Of a stretch of 64,000 bases of DNA, positions 12,001-24,900 are shown in pieces; positions within the stretch are counted from its first letter, which is position 1; every line of letters starts with the position of its first letter. The position numbers and the translations under genes were made by a program. This stretch comes from Serinus canaria (lineage: Eukaryota > Chordata > Aves > Passeriformes > Fringillidae): the NCBI RefSeq assembly GCF_022539315.1, contig NC_066313.1, positions 26,759,059 through 26,823,058 of the forward strand. Reading direction: 5' to 3'. Under the pieces are notes generated by a model. The model ran no database searches and was not told the DNA's origin. It saw only the letters and a program-made list of their open reading frames with translations.

Positions 12001-15000
12001 CTCACAGTTGCAAATTTATGAGCCGATTTACCACCTCTGGGTGAGTGTAACAGCACTGCTGCTGGTTCTCTCCGCTCGCTGACACGCTGCTGAGCTGCTT
12101 GTGGATGCACGGAGATTTCACCATGCTTCAGGGAAAGGGATGGCTCTATCTAAAGTGAGTTCCTAATGCAAATCCCTCCCCACATTAGCACCTCTGCATG
12201 TTATTGTCCTAAGCACTGCCCTGGAAAAAGCCTAACAGGTACCGTGAGGCAAAGATCCAAAGGGAACGTGGGAAAAAAACCAAACCAGGATTAAAAAGAA
12301 TCTGTGGGCCGAGATCAGTAGTTGATCCGAGGCAAAAGAGAAAACTTCAGGTAGCAGCTTATCATACTTCAGCATCTCAGGATGTGGAAGGACACACAGA
12401 GCCTGCTTCAGTGGTATCTCTGAAAAGTGCTGGAGAGCAGCTTCCGCCTCTCCCGCCACGTAATGACAAGGATTTGGGCCATTAGCTTTCGACTGCTGAG
12501 CCTTCCTGATACTGGCTGACTGAGGTGCAGGGAGCACCTGAGGCGAGCAGAAAAGAAGATAAGGAGCCAACAGCAGCTTTCCAGCACCTGGTAAATTCTG
12601 ATTTAGGGGGGTTGCTGCAGGAAACTAAAACCGGTTATGAAAAAGCCACTCTTAACAGCTTCAGAAAGAGAAAAAAGATCTTTGACTGCATGCCAGGGCT
12701 GGTTATGGGTGATGATAATTCAAAGAGAGGTTTTTTTCCTGGGGATGGCATTTTTAATGAAGGGTCTGGCCTTAAAATGAATGCCTCTGGGGTTGAAGTA
12801 GATAAGCACCACAAGGACTGTTTTGAGGGGCAAAGCAGCAGGAGGAGGAGGAGGGGGAATCACCAGGAGTGTGTGTATCTCTCACTGCACATAAGTATCT
12901 CAAGGGTGGGTGCCAAGAGGCTGGTGTCAGACTTTCCAGTGGTTCTTGGCCACAGGATGAGGAGCAGTGGCCATAAACTAAACCACAAAGAGTTCTACCT
13001 CAACATGAGGAAGAACTTCTTTATATGGAGGGTGGCAGAGCACTGGAACAGGCTGTCCAGGGAAGTGATGGAGTCTCCCTCTCCAGACAATCAAAACCCA
13101 CCTGGACATGTTCCTGTGTCACCTGCTCCAGGTGACCCTGCCTTGGCAGGGGATTGGACAGAATGATCTCCAACCCTAAGAGTTCTGGGATTCTGAGAGG
13201 GCTCGGAGCAGCCTTGCTGGGGAAGCTGGGCTGACATGAACCACAGGTGAGCATCCACCTGTGAATACCAGCAGCACAAGATCTGGGTCCAGGACAGCTG
13301 TGATGCCGAAAGGGGTGCAGGGGTTGTAGCTGACAAATGACACAACACTCGGAAGCTCTGGGAAAAAGGGCAAGTGCAACTCTTCCTGCAAACAGAAAAG
13401 CAGGGAAGGGAGGCTGATGTCTTTCCATGTATCCAAATGCTGAATCCCATCATTGGGTAGTGCACCCAGAGCTGGAACATGGCTGGGTTTTGAAGGGACA
13501 CTGAAAGCTGCTGCAGAAAATGAGAGTTGCATGGGCTTTACAAGGTAAGGGCTGCAGAGCTCTCTTTAGCTTATTGCAAGACTGAATCATGGTTTAGAGG
13601 TAACCCTGAGGAGAGGAAATACTAGGAAATAAAGCAGAAACCACAGTAAGGACTAAAAATAGCGAAGAGGTGCAATAATTTTCATTTCCCCTCCCTGCCC
13701 AATGAATGATTCACTGCTACCTGACAGACCACAGGAAAGTGCTGCAGATTCTTCTTGTGTACTACCCCTGCCCTGTCTCCCTCTAAAGATCACAGCTGGC
13801 CTCATCAGGCGCGATGAAAACTGCAATAGCTGCCACAGCAGCTGCCACAAACCACAGGGGACGAATAAGAAGGATGGATGTCCTGCTGGGCATAAGACCC
13901 TGGGGAAGACACGCAGCTCTGGGATCTGTGTCCATCACAGCCCTGCCCACCTTGTGTTCAACCAGACACTTAATGGCACCTGTGCACAACGACCAGTCCC
14001 ACCCAGCACTGCTCCTCTTGCTGGAATGGAAGTGCCTCCAGGCATTCTGCCCCTTTTTTAGGTCATGCTTTGAAGTCCCTGTGAGAGGAGGCGGGCTGTG
14101 GTGAGCTGCAAAGCCGACAGGCACGGTCTATCTCGCCTTTTTATCCTTCAGTGGGGGCTTAAGCCTTGCTTAGCGTGATTGATGGGGCTCGGCTGCCAGT
14201 CACAGACACACAGTCAGCATTAGTGGCTTTGAGAAACTCTGCAGCAGAACAGCGAGTGTCATCTGCCATCACAGCAGTCCCCCAGTAATCCCAGCAGAGC
14301 TCAATCACAGCAAGGCTCAGTTTCAGAGGCAGGGAGAATGAAATCCTCAATGAAACACCATTTTGCCTGAGAGCACATACACCAGGAAAACTTTTTCCAG
14401 GCTGTGAAAGCCTCCTACGATATTAGGAAGGAGGATGACACATGTTAGAGGCTTGCAAGAAGACAGTTATGGCTTTAACAACACGATGCAGTTCATCTTT
14501 ACATGCAGAAGTGAATCTCTGGCTGGGCTGAGGCAGGGGTGCGCAGCGGGCTCAAGAGAAACCACAGATGTGCAGTGAGGCACGAAATCTGTGCACTTAC
14601 AGGAACACCACTGGCCTGCAAGAGCACGAAACCAAATGACTCCTCCATGAAAACCACATCTAGACACCTTTTTTTTTTTTTCTCTTGGTAAGCAAAATAA
14701 TATTTGCATGCCAGTCAAAGCAAATGATCCTCAGCCACACGGTGCCAAAGGATCAAAAAGTGAATTTGAGTGAAAACATAATATCCTTTTGCAGGTCTTT
14801 TCTCTGTCACCAGCCCCAGGTACCTGAGGACAGAGGCAAACAGATCCTGGCAGACCAGCTGAGAAGAGCTCAACCTGCTCCATGAGCTCCTCACGCATCC
14901 GTAGGGCACAGGTGCTGAGGAGGGTGTGTGAAAGGGCTGTGAAAAGCTGGCCTGGTGCAGGGCCCCGTGCTGAACTGCCGTGGTGCTGCCTCCAAACCAC

Positions 15001-18000
15001 AACGGGGAGCCAGAAACACCAGGAAGAGCTGTGCACACATCCAGAGTGCACAGAGGTGCTCCAGGAGAAGTCGTGGCCCTGCACAGCTTTGTGCTCCCGG
15101 CTGTTTCCTAGCCCAGGGCTGCTGTAGCTCCCTTGGGGAAGGACAGAGCACTCCTGGGAGGGCTCCTCAGGCCAGGCTGCTTTAAGAAACATCTGCTTCA
15201 CCTGGCACACCGAGAGGCGAGGAGCACAGCGAGCACGTCCCAAGGACCTGTGTTTGCAAGGACACATCACCCAGACTGCTGGGACACGCGTCTGGGGGAG
15301 GACGGGTGCAGAGGTGATTGCATAGGGCAGACGGCCACAGCGTGGGGAAACACAGGCATGGCACAAAGCCCTGCCTGCAGCTCAGGCCCAGACTGGTCTC
15401 ACTTTGCTCAGGACACAAGGACAGTGCCATTTTCAGGCACAAGGATACAGGATCACCCTCTCCCTGCTCACTTTGTGCTGGAGCGAGGGGTGCCTGGGGG
15501 CTCCCCAGGAACATTCCCACTCTGGATGGGTCAGCTTGCTCCATAACACTTGCCCACACTCACCAGCTGCTCCGAGCAGGGACATGGATGCCCTGGGGCT
15601 GCTGTCTACTGTGCACGGGTGGTGTGTGGTACCCAGAAAGGGCAGACTGCCCCTCACCTGCCTCGGGGGGGAGTTTCCTGCTCTGATGTGTGTCCTGGGT
15701 CCGAGCTGGTGGAGTTCCAAGAGGAGGCCTTGTTGTCCAAGGTTGCATCCAAGGAGAGGGCCGAATGGATCAGCTGCCAGATGCTTTTTCTCAGGTTTTG
15801 TTCATCGGGAGATTCCGTCCTGGAAGGTGGGGTGGCAGCCCAGAGATTTGGTGGGTGCATAGTCCTGTTCCTCTTCCAGGGCGTGGGCATCTTTGGCACG
15901 GCCGTGGGGGGCTTCGTCGGCCACGGTTCCTGAGCTAGCAGGGCAGAGAGAGCTTGAGAAGGTCTGCCAGGCTGTCCTGCGGCAGGGCATCAGCAGGGGA
16001 CAGAGCAGCCTGCTCCTGAGCCGTGGCACAGAGGGATGGAGGGGCCCAGGGCGGCTTTAGGAGGCCAGACAGAAAGCTGCAGGGGTGCAGAGCAGCCAGA
16101 GGAGCCCAGCAGGCGGGCAGGGGCGCCCAGCACAGCTCGGGGCAGCCGTACCTGGTGTGACGGGGGAGGCTCTGCCCTCTACCGAGGGGCTCGTGGTGCT
16201 GGATGGCTCCACCGGGGAGGGGCTTGTGGGAGACTCGCTCGCACATGGGACTCGCTGCGAGGAGGGGAGAGGGAGAAACACGACTCTCAACGTGTTATCA
16301 GTGTTATCACCTTCCCTTCCTCCTTTCCCAGGAGATACTCCCCCTGCCCGTCCCGCAGCCCACTCCTCACCTTGATGAAGAACTGCTGTTTGAGGCAGCG
16401 GTAATGGGCGAACTGGCAGAAGGTCTGGAACTCCACCACCTCTGAAAACTGAGAGCAGACTGGCCCTAGAGACAGAGATGTGGGATGGAGGCAGGCCGGG
16501 GCGCACCAAGAGATGGGGACCCTCTGGGGGGGCAGCTCATGGATGCAGGGAAAGCCCAAGCTGCGTGGCCCGAGGTGGAGATCACAGCCCTGGGCTGTTA
16601 GAACTCCCATTCCAGGCACCACATCCCTTCTCCCTCCAGCCCCCTGAGGGTTTCCTTTTCTCCTTCTGCCCTTTTCCACACAGTTATCTCCCCTATGACA
16701 GAGACACAATCTTCCTGTTTCCATCATCTGATGCTTCTGTTATTAGTCCTTGCTGGGTTTGAAAAAGAGAAAAATATAATAGGTTGAAAAGATGACCAGA
16801 CTGGGCCTGGGAGCACCAGAGAATCAGAGAATGGTTTGGTCTGGAAGGTTCCTTATTGACTATCAAGTTCCAAGTCCCCTGCCATGGTCAGGGACCCCTT
16901 CCACAAGACCAGGTTGTTCAAAGACCCATCCATCCTGGTCTTGTTGGGTCAGGGATGGGGCTGCGACAGCTTCTCCAGGCAGATGGCTCCAGAGGAGACA
17001 AATTCCTCAGGGCAATATAATTTGACATTGATTCCAGCCTTGCAGGGGATGGAGAAGGGTCCACAGTGCCAGGATGCTGCTGGCAGAGCCTGTGCCTGTA
17101 CACACATGAACTGCAGTCTTGGCCAGCACTGCCAGCACTCTGACTCCAGAGCTGCAGCTCTTGCAGGGACTGCAGGAAAATCAAGGGCGTGCAGGAGAGC
17201 AGGAAACCCTGAAGAATTGCGTGATCTTGTGCTCCCTCTGCTTTAGGAGTGCATGGCCTGGGCTGGCACAGGGGGAGTGCTGGCTGAGAGGGAGGGCATT
17301 AGCAGTGAAATTGCCCTCCTGATCCTGCTCGTGCACCACCCTTTACCCTGTGCTCCCTTCTTGTGCTGAGCCAACAGCTGCACCATCAAAAGCAGAATTT
17401 CAGATACACACCAGGATCCCAGCCCAGAAAAACACCCAGCTTGTAGGGAAAACTCCAGAACCCCACCCCATGCCTTGTTTAAAGCACAAGGTGTGGTAGG
17501 GAGCACTCCAGATCCCCACACTGCTTTGTTTAAAGCACAAGGTGACTGCCTCCCTCAGCAGCACAGCTGGATGGGCACAGTTAATGCTTGTGGATATCTG
17601 GGTGTAGGCAGCACTGCCACAGCTCTGTGAGGACAGCAGAGGCTAAACATGAGGGGGCACACACTCTGCCACGTCTCTGTTCCACCTCTCAGCCCAGATG
17701 AAACGTGCCAAACTAGCCCCCAAAATGGAAAAAAAGGTAACACAAAGGGGAATAAATGCTGCTGGATACACGTGTGGGGCTGAGGGATGGGAGAAAAGAA
17801 GGTAGAGAGGGCAACCTGCAAAACTGTCCCATCTTCTGGCATTTCCAGATGCTTCTGTTCTTGAGAACTGAGTCTCTGAAGCAGCAGCAGTGGGAGTGTG
17901 GCTGGACATGACCAAGAGCAGTGCTGGGGAACTGGGCACCACGAGGAGAGGAACCAGGGACAGAGCCTGGGTGCACGAAGCACCAGGGCATAGTGGATTG

Positions 18001-20102
18001 CAGGTGCCCAAAAGTGAGTGAGGAGCACAGGACCCATCCCTGGGTCTGGTGATGTGGGGTGGGACTAGTTCCCCCAACACAGCTGCAGAAACCAGCAAGA
18101 AATAGTTGCCCTCAAGCTGCAGTCCAAATAAGCACAGTTGGCTGATCATTCAGCTCATTGACGTTCATATCTAAATATAAAGACATATTTTTTTATGAGA
18201 AAATTGCTCCTATTTTTTTTTCCTCTGAAGAAAAATACAACAGAAGTAGTCCCAAGTTTTTCAGCTGCACAGATATAATTATACCACTTAAATTCTCTGA
18301 TGCAGGGGTGCAGGGAAAATATGACTGCAGAGATCTGAAGGGTGCTGTTGCTATGGTGCTTTCTGAACTGGGATGTTTCTTGGCTCCTGAAATGTTAAAC
18401 ACTTAAAAAGGCAGCTTATCATCTCAAGTTTTCTTAAAGACCTACGAGAGCCCATGAGCCGAGATTCTGCATTAACCCTCTGATGAAGCTGGAAGGAGCT
18501 GGTAGGAGATGAGGAGCTGCACTGAGCTTGAGAAAACTGTGGCCACTTTTCCTCCTGCCACCCCCCCGAGAGAGATGGGCAGAAAGGAAGGGCCACCGAA
18601 GTGCCTGTGGCTCCTTTGGCTTTACATGCCCTGTAAAGAGTCTGGGACAGCTGTGCTTGCTCAGCTGGGTGAAGAGGAGGAATCACAGCAGCCCACAAGG
18701 GCTTGAAGGAAACCTAGGAGAGGACAAACCCTTTTTGGTGCTGCCAGACAACACAGGGACCGGGGGAAAAACCATGCAATTTCCTGCCTAGGAGGTTAGG
18801 GCTGGCCTTTGGGAAAAGGTTTGTTTTTTTCCTCCAGGAAGGTGGTGCAGCAGTGAAAGGGACGCTCAGAGCGGCCACAGAAGCCGGCGTGCTCTAGTTC
18901 AGCCAGTGTCTGCTCCAAGCAGCTCTTTGGGCCATAGAGCCCAAACCAGCCCATCCCACTCCCACATCCTTGTGGCATTTTTGGGGGGAAGCAGAGAAAC
19001 AGCCACACTGCTCCAGCTAGGTCCGTGTGCTCCCGGGGGCGGGCGGTGCCCTTACCTTCGGGGATTTCTCCGTGGTTCTCGGCCTGGTCCAGGCGCAGGA
19101 TGCTGGGGCTCAGGCAGCCGTACGCCTGGCGCAGCAGGCAGAACATGTTGGCCTGCCAGGGCGGGTGCAGCCTGGAGAAGAACCGCTCGTACTCCCGGTC
19201 CGACAGCGGGCTGCCCGGCACCGGAGCCGCCGCCGCGCCCGCCGGCAGGGCCAGCACCGTGCCTGCGGGACAAACACACCGGGGATGGGCTGCGATGGGC
19301 TGGGATGGGCTGCGATGGCCTGGGATGGGGTGGCCTGGGATGGGCTGTCCTCGACCGGGACAAGCGGGGGAGATGAAGGAGCAGCTGGCAGGCTGGCCGG
19401 CTCCTGCCCGCTGGCACAGAGTGCTGGGACAAACACTACAGATGCTGGCCTGGAAGTTTGCCTCCATCAGCCCTGCCTGCAGGGTGCTGGGGTGACCGGG
19501 AGCCCCAGGGAAAAGCGGGGAAAAGAATAAAAAAGAAGGAAAAATACCCCAAAGACTTTAAAAGTCAGATTTTATTGTGAGCTTGGTTTGGACGGGTGGG
19601 GGAAGTGTTTTTATTTTGGTTTTGTTGTTTCCTTTTTTATGTGTGTATGTGTTTGTGTTTGTGTTTAGTTTTTGTTTTTTTGGGGGGGGTCTCGGGGGTT
19701 TGTCGATGTGCTTTTTTTATTTTTCCCCTGAAAAGCCGCAGCCTGCAGAGGCACCCACAGTCGTGGTGGCTCCCCTGCCCCCTATAGCACCATGCTGAGG
19801 GCACATCCCTGTGCAGGGGACATCCCTCCATCTCCTCCCTCCCCTCCTTGCCTCCGGCAGGGCCCCCTCTCCTGCTGCCTCCGCGCCATCCTCTGTGTCC
19901 CACCCAAGTCCCCTGGAGGGGCAGAGCTGGGGCTGGCATGGCCTGGGGGCCGGGTGGGGCGGTCTTGTGCGCCACGGGCGTGGGACAGCAGCAGAACAGA
20001 ACGGGGGCTCCGGCCGCAGGCTCGGAGGCGGCCCGGCAGGGGCGGTCACTTACTCAGTAGCCAGAGGAGCCACGTTGTGTCTGCCACACGCTTCAGCATC
20101 AT
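9025..20102 (-). CDS. ACRBP: Acrosin-binding protein (proacrosin-binding protein sp32)
   Basis: This is a secreted sperm acrosome protein; in mammals it binds proacrosin and helps package the acrosomal granule. Coding exons in transcript order: 20102-20054, 19262-19056, 16465-16371, 16254-16152, 15976-15658, 10556-10424, 10243-10064, 9958-9791, 9715-9629, 9150-9025. All junctions are GT/AG with matching phase and give 488 codons plus TGA (human about 543). Exon 1 gives a signal peptide (two Met codons, then WLLWLL..VLALPAG). The conserved blocks are [89 protein letters not shown], and the Kazal-like [10 protein letters not shown]. Exon 5, which in mammals is long and Glu-rich, is poorly conserved; its acceptor at 15977 was chosen because it alone keeps the phase of exons 4 and 6. 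The last few codons look CR1-derived. Identity is firm; exon 5 is the weak part. Confidence 0.9.
10557..15657 (-). other. ACRBP: ACRBP intron 5 (5.1 kb)
   Basis: No exon is needed here: exon 5 ends in AG and exon 6 starts with C, giving an in-phase serine codon at the start of [12 protein letters not shown], which lines up with the mammalian SLLQLP..EALL. The intron carries a CR1 3' fragment near 12.9-13.2 kb and a short poly-T run near 14,670. I see nothing else in it that I recognise. Confidence 0.7.
12885..13197 (+). mobile_element. CR1 LINE 3' fragment in ACRBP intron 5
   Basis: The sequence follows the CR1 3' coding end and tail: an [18 protein letters not shown] stretch in one frame, then VMESPSP and the remnant of the tail, which ends in 'ggattctgag'. 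It is on the plus strand, opposite to ACRBP. The 5' boundary is approximate. Confidence 0.85.
16806..17040 (-). mobile_element. CR1 LINE 3' fragment in ACRBP intron 2
   Basis: It starts with the tail-type repeat (AGAATCAGAGAATGGTTTGG) and continues through the typical 'ctgccatggtcagggaccccttccac' region. The element therefore lies on the minus strand with its 3' end at the low coordinate, in the same orientation as ACRBP. Confidence 0.88.
19282..19350. repeat. 10-bp minisatellite next to ACRBP exon 2
   Basis: About six imperfect copies of GATGGGCTGS lie in tandem in ACRBP intron 1, beginning about 20 bases upstream of the exon 2 acceptor. On the transcript strand this puts a C-rich CAGCCCATC repeat where the polypyrimidine tract and branch point should be. 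Confidence 0.85.
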
Positions 20103-21370
20103 GGAGCTGCTCGGCGGCCAGGCGGGAGTCACTCACGAACCGCGCGGGGCAGGTGCGGGAGGTCCGAGCTCTCGGGTTCTGCCCTTGGCAACGGTGGAAC
20201 CATTCCCGGGCCGCGGCACCGCAATCGGAACCGCACAGCGGTGCCGCGCTGGGGCTGGGGAGGGGCTGCGGGCGGCAGCCGGGGCTCGGGGGACGCGGCC
20301 ACTCGCAGGGAGGGGACGCGCCAGGCTCATGGGGACGAGGAGGAGCGGGAGCCAAGCTGGAAGCTTCTCCCTCTGTGTGGGGACACGGTGGTGGCTGGGA
20401 ACCACCCACAACAGAGTTTGAGGCCTGGCCAGGCTAACATGAGCCTGAAGGTACCCCAAAAGTGGTACCTAAACGGTACCTAAAATGGTTTTATGCGGGG
20501 GAAAGGAGGCAACATCTGTTCCCTCTGCAGGGCTTTGAGAAGCACCCTGTGCCTTCCCAGGAGTGTCCCGACGCCAGCTTGCTTCAGGGTGGGGTGGGAA
20601 GTTGCTTGATCTGTCCCACTTTCTGAACTCCCGGGGAGTCAGGGGAGCACCAGCTGACCTTGCTCTGCGTCTAGCACAGGGGCCCTGAGCCCCTCTCTGT
20701 GCGCAGTAAAGCCTTCCCAGGAAAAGGCAGGAAGATTGCTACCGGCAAAAAGGGTTTAGGGACCACCAGAGTCCCAAGGCCTGGCTTTGAGGCAGACCCA
20801 CACCCCTGCTCGTTTCCTAGTGCCGAGACACCCGGAGCAGGGCTCGGACGCCGCAGCCTGGGGTGCGCCCGGGGCTCGCAGCCAGCGCGGTGCCCGCACA
20901 GCCGGGCACCTCCCGGGCCACGGGCAGAGAGAGACACGGCCGCAGCCGCACGGGTGAGCAGCTGGCAGGAAAACGCTTGGCACAGCAGCTCCGGGAAGTG
21001 CAGGCGTCAGCAGAAGTCAGGCTGGCACAGCCTGTCTCTCCTGTCACCCCCGGCTCTGCGGAGCGGCGCCGGCGGGGCCGAGGAGGAGCTGCGGGCGAAG
21101 CGGGCAGAGCTTCCAGCCGCGCTGCGGGGCTCTGCTGCAGGAGCCGCTCCTGCCGCAGGTCCGGGGAGGTTCCAGCGGCTCTGCCGTGCTGCGGATGCTC
21201 CGGCTGCGCTGCCAGGTTGGCACACCGCCTGCCACAGGAATGCCCTGTGGCCATTCGGGCTGGCAAGGTGAAAGCTCAAATCGCTCCAGCCGCGCAGTCT
21301 GGTCAAGAGGCGTGTGCTGTCAGCGGAACCTGGCAGGAGGCGAGCTGGGGTTTGCTCTGAGGTGTCCTGT
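19950..21370. promoter_or_regulatory. CpG-rich region around the ACRBP start
   Basis: This block is clearly richer in G+C and CpG than its surroundings. It covers ACRBP exon 1 (20054-20102) and extends about 1.2 kb upstream. It probably holds the ACRBP promoter, though no TATA box stands out. The part at 20.8-21.3 kb has long open frames on several strands, as expected in CpG-rich DNA, and no recognisable protein. Confidence 0.55.
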
Positions 21371-21771
21371 TGGGAAAGTAGCGTTCCTGAGAAGCTTGAA
21401 GCCCGACCATTTATAAACAGCACTCTGAATTTTGAGTGTTTTTGCAGCTCTTTAGAAAAACAATGATCAGGAGAGCTTTTCCAGCTAGCTCTTGCTACTC
21501 ATATTAAAACAGGCAACACTGCTGGAGATTGCTTATTTTTGGCGGTTCCTAGTCTTCCATTACTTAGCTTGAGATATATTTCTTATTAGCTGATTCTAGA
21601 CAATTGCAGGGCCTTCAGCTCCCTAGCTCTGTTAATCACCTCCACTTCTCTGCAATGAATTAGCCAAGGCTGAGCTGTCACCCTGACTGAGCAGCTTCCC
21701 AGAGAAGTTCAGTGCTGACCTCGCTGGCTGATGGAAATGTGGGACTAAGGAAAGCACACTGCTGTGGCATG

Positions 21772-21960
21772 TCACAGAATCATAGAATCATAGAATGGTT
21801 TGGGTTGGAAGGGACCTTCAAGATCATCCCATTCCAACCCCTCTGCCACAGGCAGGGATACCTCCCACTAGAACAGGTTCCTCTGAGCTCCATCCAACCT
21901 GGCCCTGAACACTGCCAGGGATGGGGCACCCAAAACTTGTCTGGGCAATGCCACACAGTG
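21772..21960 (-). mobile_element. CR1 LINE 3' end, young-looking
   Basis: It has two full copies of the AATCATAG tail unit followed by the GGTTTGGGTTGGAAGGGACC motif, diagnostic of avian CR1, then about 150 bp of the body. This is the best preserved CR1 tail in the window. It lies on the minus strand, between ACRBP and ING4. Confidence 0.95.
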
Positions 21961-24900
21961 TTATTGATATCTGGCAGGGGCTGGTTGCACTGCCTGTGTC
22001 TTCATGTGCCAGCAAGATATTTATTTTCCTGAGAACAGGAAACAAGAGTGAATGCAAAAGCAGGGGGACCTGCCAAAGGAGTGCCCCTTGGCTGGTGCTC
22101 TGGTAGCAATGCCTGTGGGGAGCTGCTGTTTACTTGGAAAGTGGATACGGATGTGAGGATATGTTGGCTGCTCAGCACTTCTCCTGCGCTGTGGCACGTC
22201 CTGGACTTGGTTCAGGTTGTCAGAATCCCTCAGAAAACTCAAAAGCCCACAAGTGGACTATCTACAGAAGCCAGTGAGTCTCTGGCATGCAGCCAGCAGG
22301 GCTGGGAGGCTGCGGGAGCAGGAAGCACCGCTGTGCTGTTTGATGAGGTGTGTGCCAGCTGGCTGTGGGGCACCTGCACTTCAAGTCTTTGCAAAACCAA
22401 AGTCATCTCTGGGGGAGGGAAGAGGAGGGGAGGAGGAGCAGCACCTTGTACACGATGCATCAGTGCTGCAGGCTGGGGGAAGTCTACTCCCTACTGCTGC
22501 ACCAAGCAATTACAGTTGTCAGCAATGCGGGGGTGATGCCAATTCCAGTGTTTTCTGATTTCTGAGGGCTCACTTGGCACCTTTAGGGCTGTGCCCTCCA
22601 TGATGCATTACAAGCTGTGATTTTTGCAGTGAAGGAGATTTGCACCCTTGTTTTCAGGGCTGCCATGCAGCAGAGTTTCCTGCAGCCGGTGTTCCTGTGC
22701 CAGCTGGGAGCTGGCGGGCTGAGGGACACAGCTGTCACCCCCAGGCCCACGGAGGTTCTGAGCCAGCACAGGGAGCTGGGACAGCAGGACAAGAACTCGC
22801 TGCAGTGGTGTTTTCCACGTGGTGTTTTCAATCCTGAGCTTTGTAAGAGCCTGTCTGGTTGTGAGGGACCACCCTTCAGCAGATGAGCTCCTCTTCCTTA
22901 TTGTTGTCTCAAATACTTTGGCTATTCCTTAGCATTTTCCATGTTCCACCACAGGCACCACCACCAGCAGCAGTGACTGAAAACCTCTTGGAAACTCCAG
23001 GACCGTGGCTCACAGACCCCGTGTCAGCACAGGAGGTTAAACTGGGGTGTTTGGGGCAGGGAGAGGATGCCTGGCCAGCTCAAAGCCCCATAAAGATGGA
23101 GGCCACAAAGATCAGGTGTGAGTCCCAGTGGCCTGTCCAGCAGCATCCCCAGAAAGCACGTGTCTTAAATAATTTGAAATGTGAGCAGAGATGATAGAAA
23201 AATGATTCCAAAGCCAGCTGGAGGTGGATGTGTGCTGCTAGAAGTTAAAGAGCAGGCTGCCTGGGGAGGAGGCCATGAGCAGCTCTGCTTGTGTCGGTGC
23301 TGGGGTGGTCTCAGGACAGAGCCCCCGAGACGCGCCAGGTTGTGCACCAAAGGAAGGCAGGTGGGATAGCTCCATTCCCTAAAACACACAGCTCAAGGAG
23401 CAGGTAGAGAAGGGGGACACTCACTCTGTTCACAGGAGGAGCTGGGCAGTCCTGAGGAGCCTCTCAGCAGAGGGGACAGCCCTGCCAAGAGGCCCCGGAG
23501 CCATCACAGAGCAGACAAGCAAAGAGCCCCTTCCCGTGCAGCACTAACTCTTCCAAACACTTCTCCCAGTGCTGGACACCTTCACCCTGTGGGAAGGGCT
23601 GTAGGCAGCAGCCCATGCAGAGCAGGGCTCAGATGCTCATCTGCACAGAAAAAAAGCACCTGGGAGTGTTCTGATTCCAACTAAAATTTTCTAAATTGCT
23701 GACTTTATTCACAGGTTAAATCATCTTCATTCTGCATTTGTACTTTATTTCGGTAGGTTTACTGTCATTGGCTGAGACCTGGGTGAATATGCTGATAAAT
23801 ATAGACTTTACATTAAAATTGCCACTCTTTTTAACCTGGTGGATATGTTAATCTATTCACATTTGTACAAGCACCGCACAGTTATAACGTGCATTAATTC
23901 AAATACTTAATTTACATTTTATTTTGTTAGGAAATGGTGAATGAAGCATTTTTTATTGACATTTAGAAAATGGAATATTTAATTGATTGCAAAAACAGCA
24001 TTTAAAAATGGTTTCTTGAATTATTAATACAAACTAAAATGGAGTGGATACATAAAAGCCTGCTTGAACAAACTGCTGTAGCCTTTTTAGGCAGGTTTGT
24101 TTCATGCAAGAACAACCTGATCCAACCACAATTTTGTCCCTAATGTGAGCAGGGGCTTGGAATACAAAGCTCCAGAGAGGCTTCTTCCCGCCTCAGTCTT
24201 TGTGTGGTGAGTAAATGGGTTCTTCCAATGACTGCATCATTCAGGCTCTCAGAACGAGGAAATGCCAAGGTCTCACACTTCTTTTCCTTGCTCATTGTCA
24301 ACGTGTAAAAAATAATTCCTTTGCTTCTCCCAGATGGGGTTTCAGTTTTGAATGAGTTGTTTCTTCAGTGGCAGCAACCCAGCCCACTGAAATCAAATGG
24401 CACACCTGCAAACTCCCACCAAAGGGGACACCTTGCTGAACATTTCTGTCACACCAAGATGTAGGAGCTTAGTGTTTGTCACAGCTTTGCCTGTCCTTAA
24501 GCCTTGGGCACAAATGTGTTTTTCTAAAAGTAACACTCCTATTTTCTTTTATGCATTCAGGAAAATAAACATAAATTAGCATAAATTAATCAAGATGTTT
24601 GACTATTTTTATAAATGAAATTCATTTTATTAGATAAAAACAGCTTTATTTCTTCTGATACTGTAACTAATAGGAAGCAGAGTCAGAAAAACTTCCTTCA
24701 GTTGTCTTTGGAAAGAAAGGTAGGACATTTCTTTTCCTTCTTTGAGTCTTTAACTCTTTCAGTGCTGCAGTCTCCCTTGCCCACAGCCAGATCTTTAGAG
24801 CAGATGTTGACACTCAGGGTCTCAGTGTCTTCACCCTGGCAGGGAGAAAGCAGAGCTGTGGTTGATTACAGAAAGCAGAACAGCTCAGAAATTCTCCAAC

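Noticed and set aside
12525..13166. 213-codon plus-strand open frame
   Set aside because: Its second half is the CR1 3' fragment and the first half is intronic and unrecognised, so it is a chance fusion.
20863..21360. 165-codon plus-strand open frame near ACRBP
   Set aside because: It lies in CpG-rich DNA and has no motif. It is kept only as a possible noncoding transcript region.
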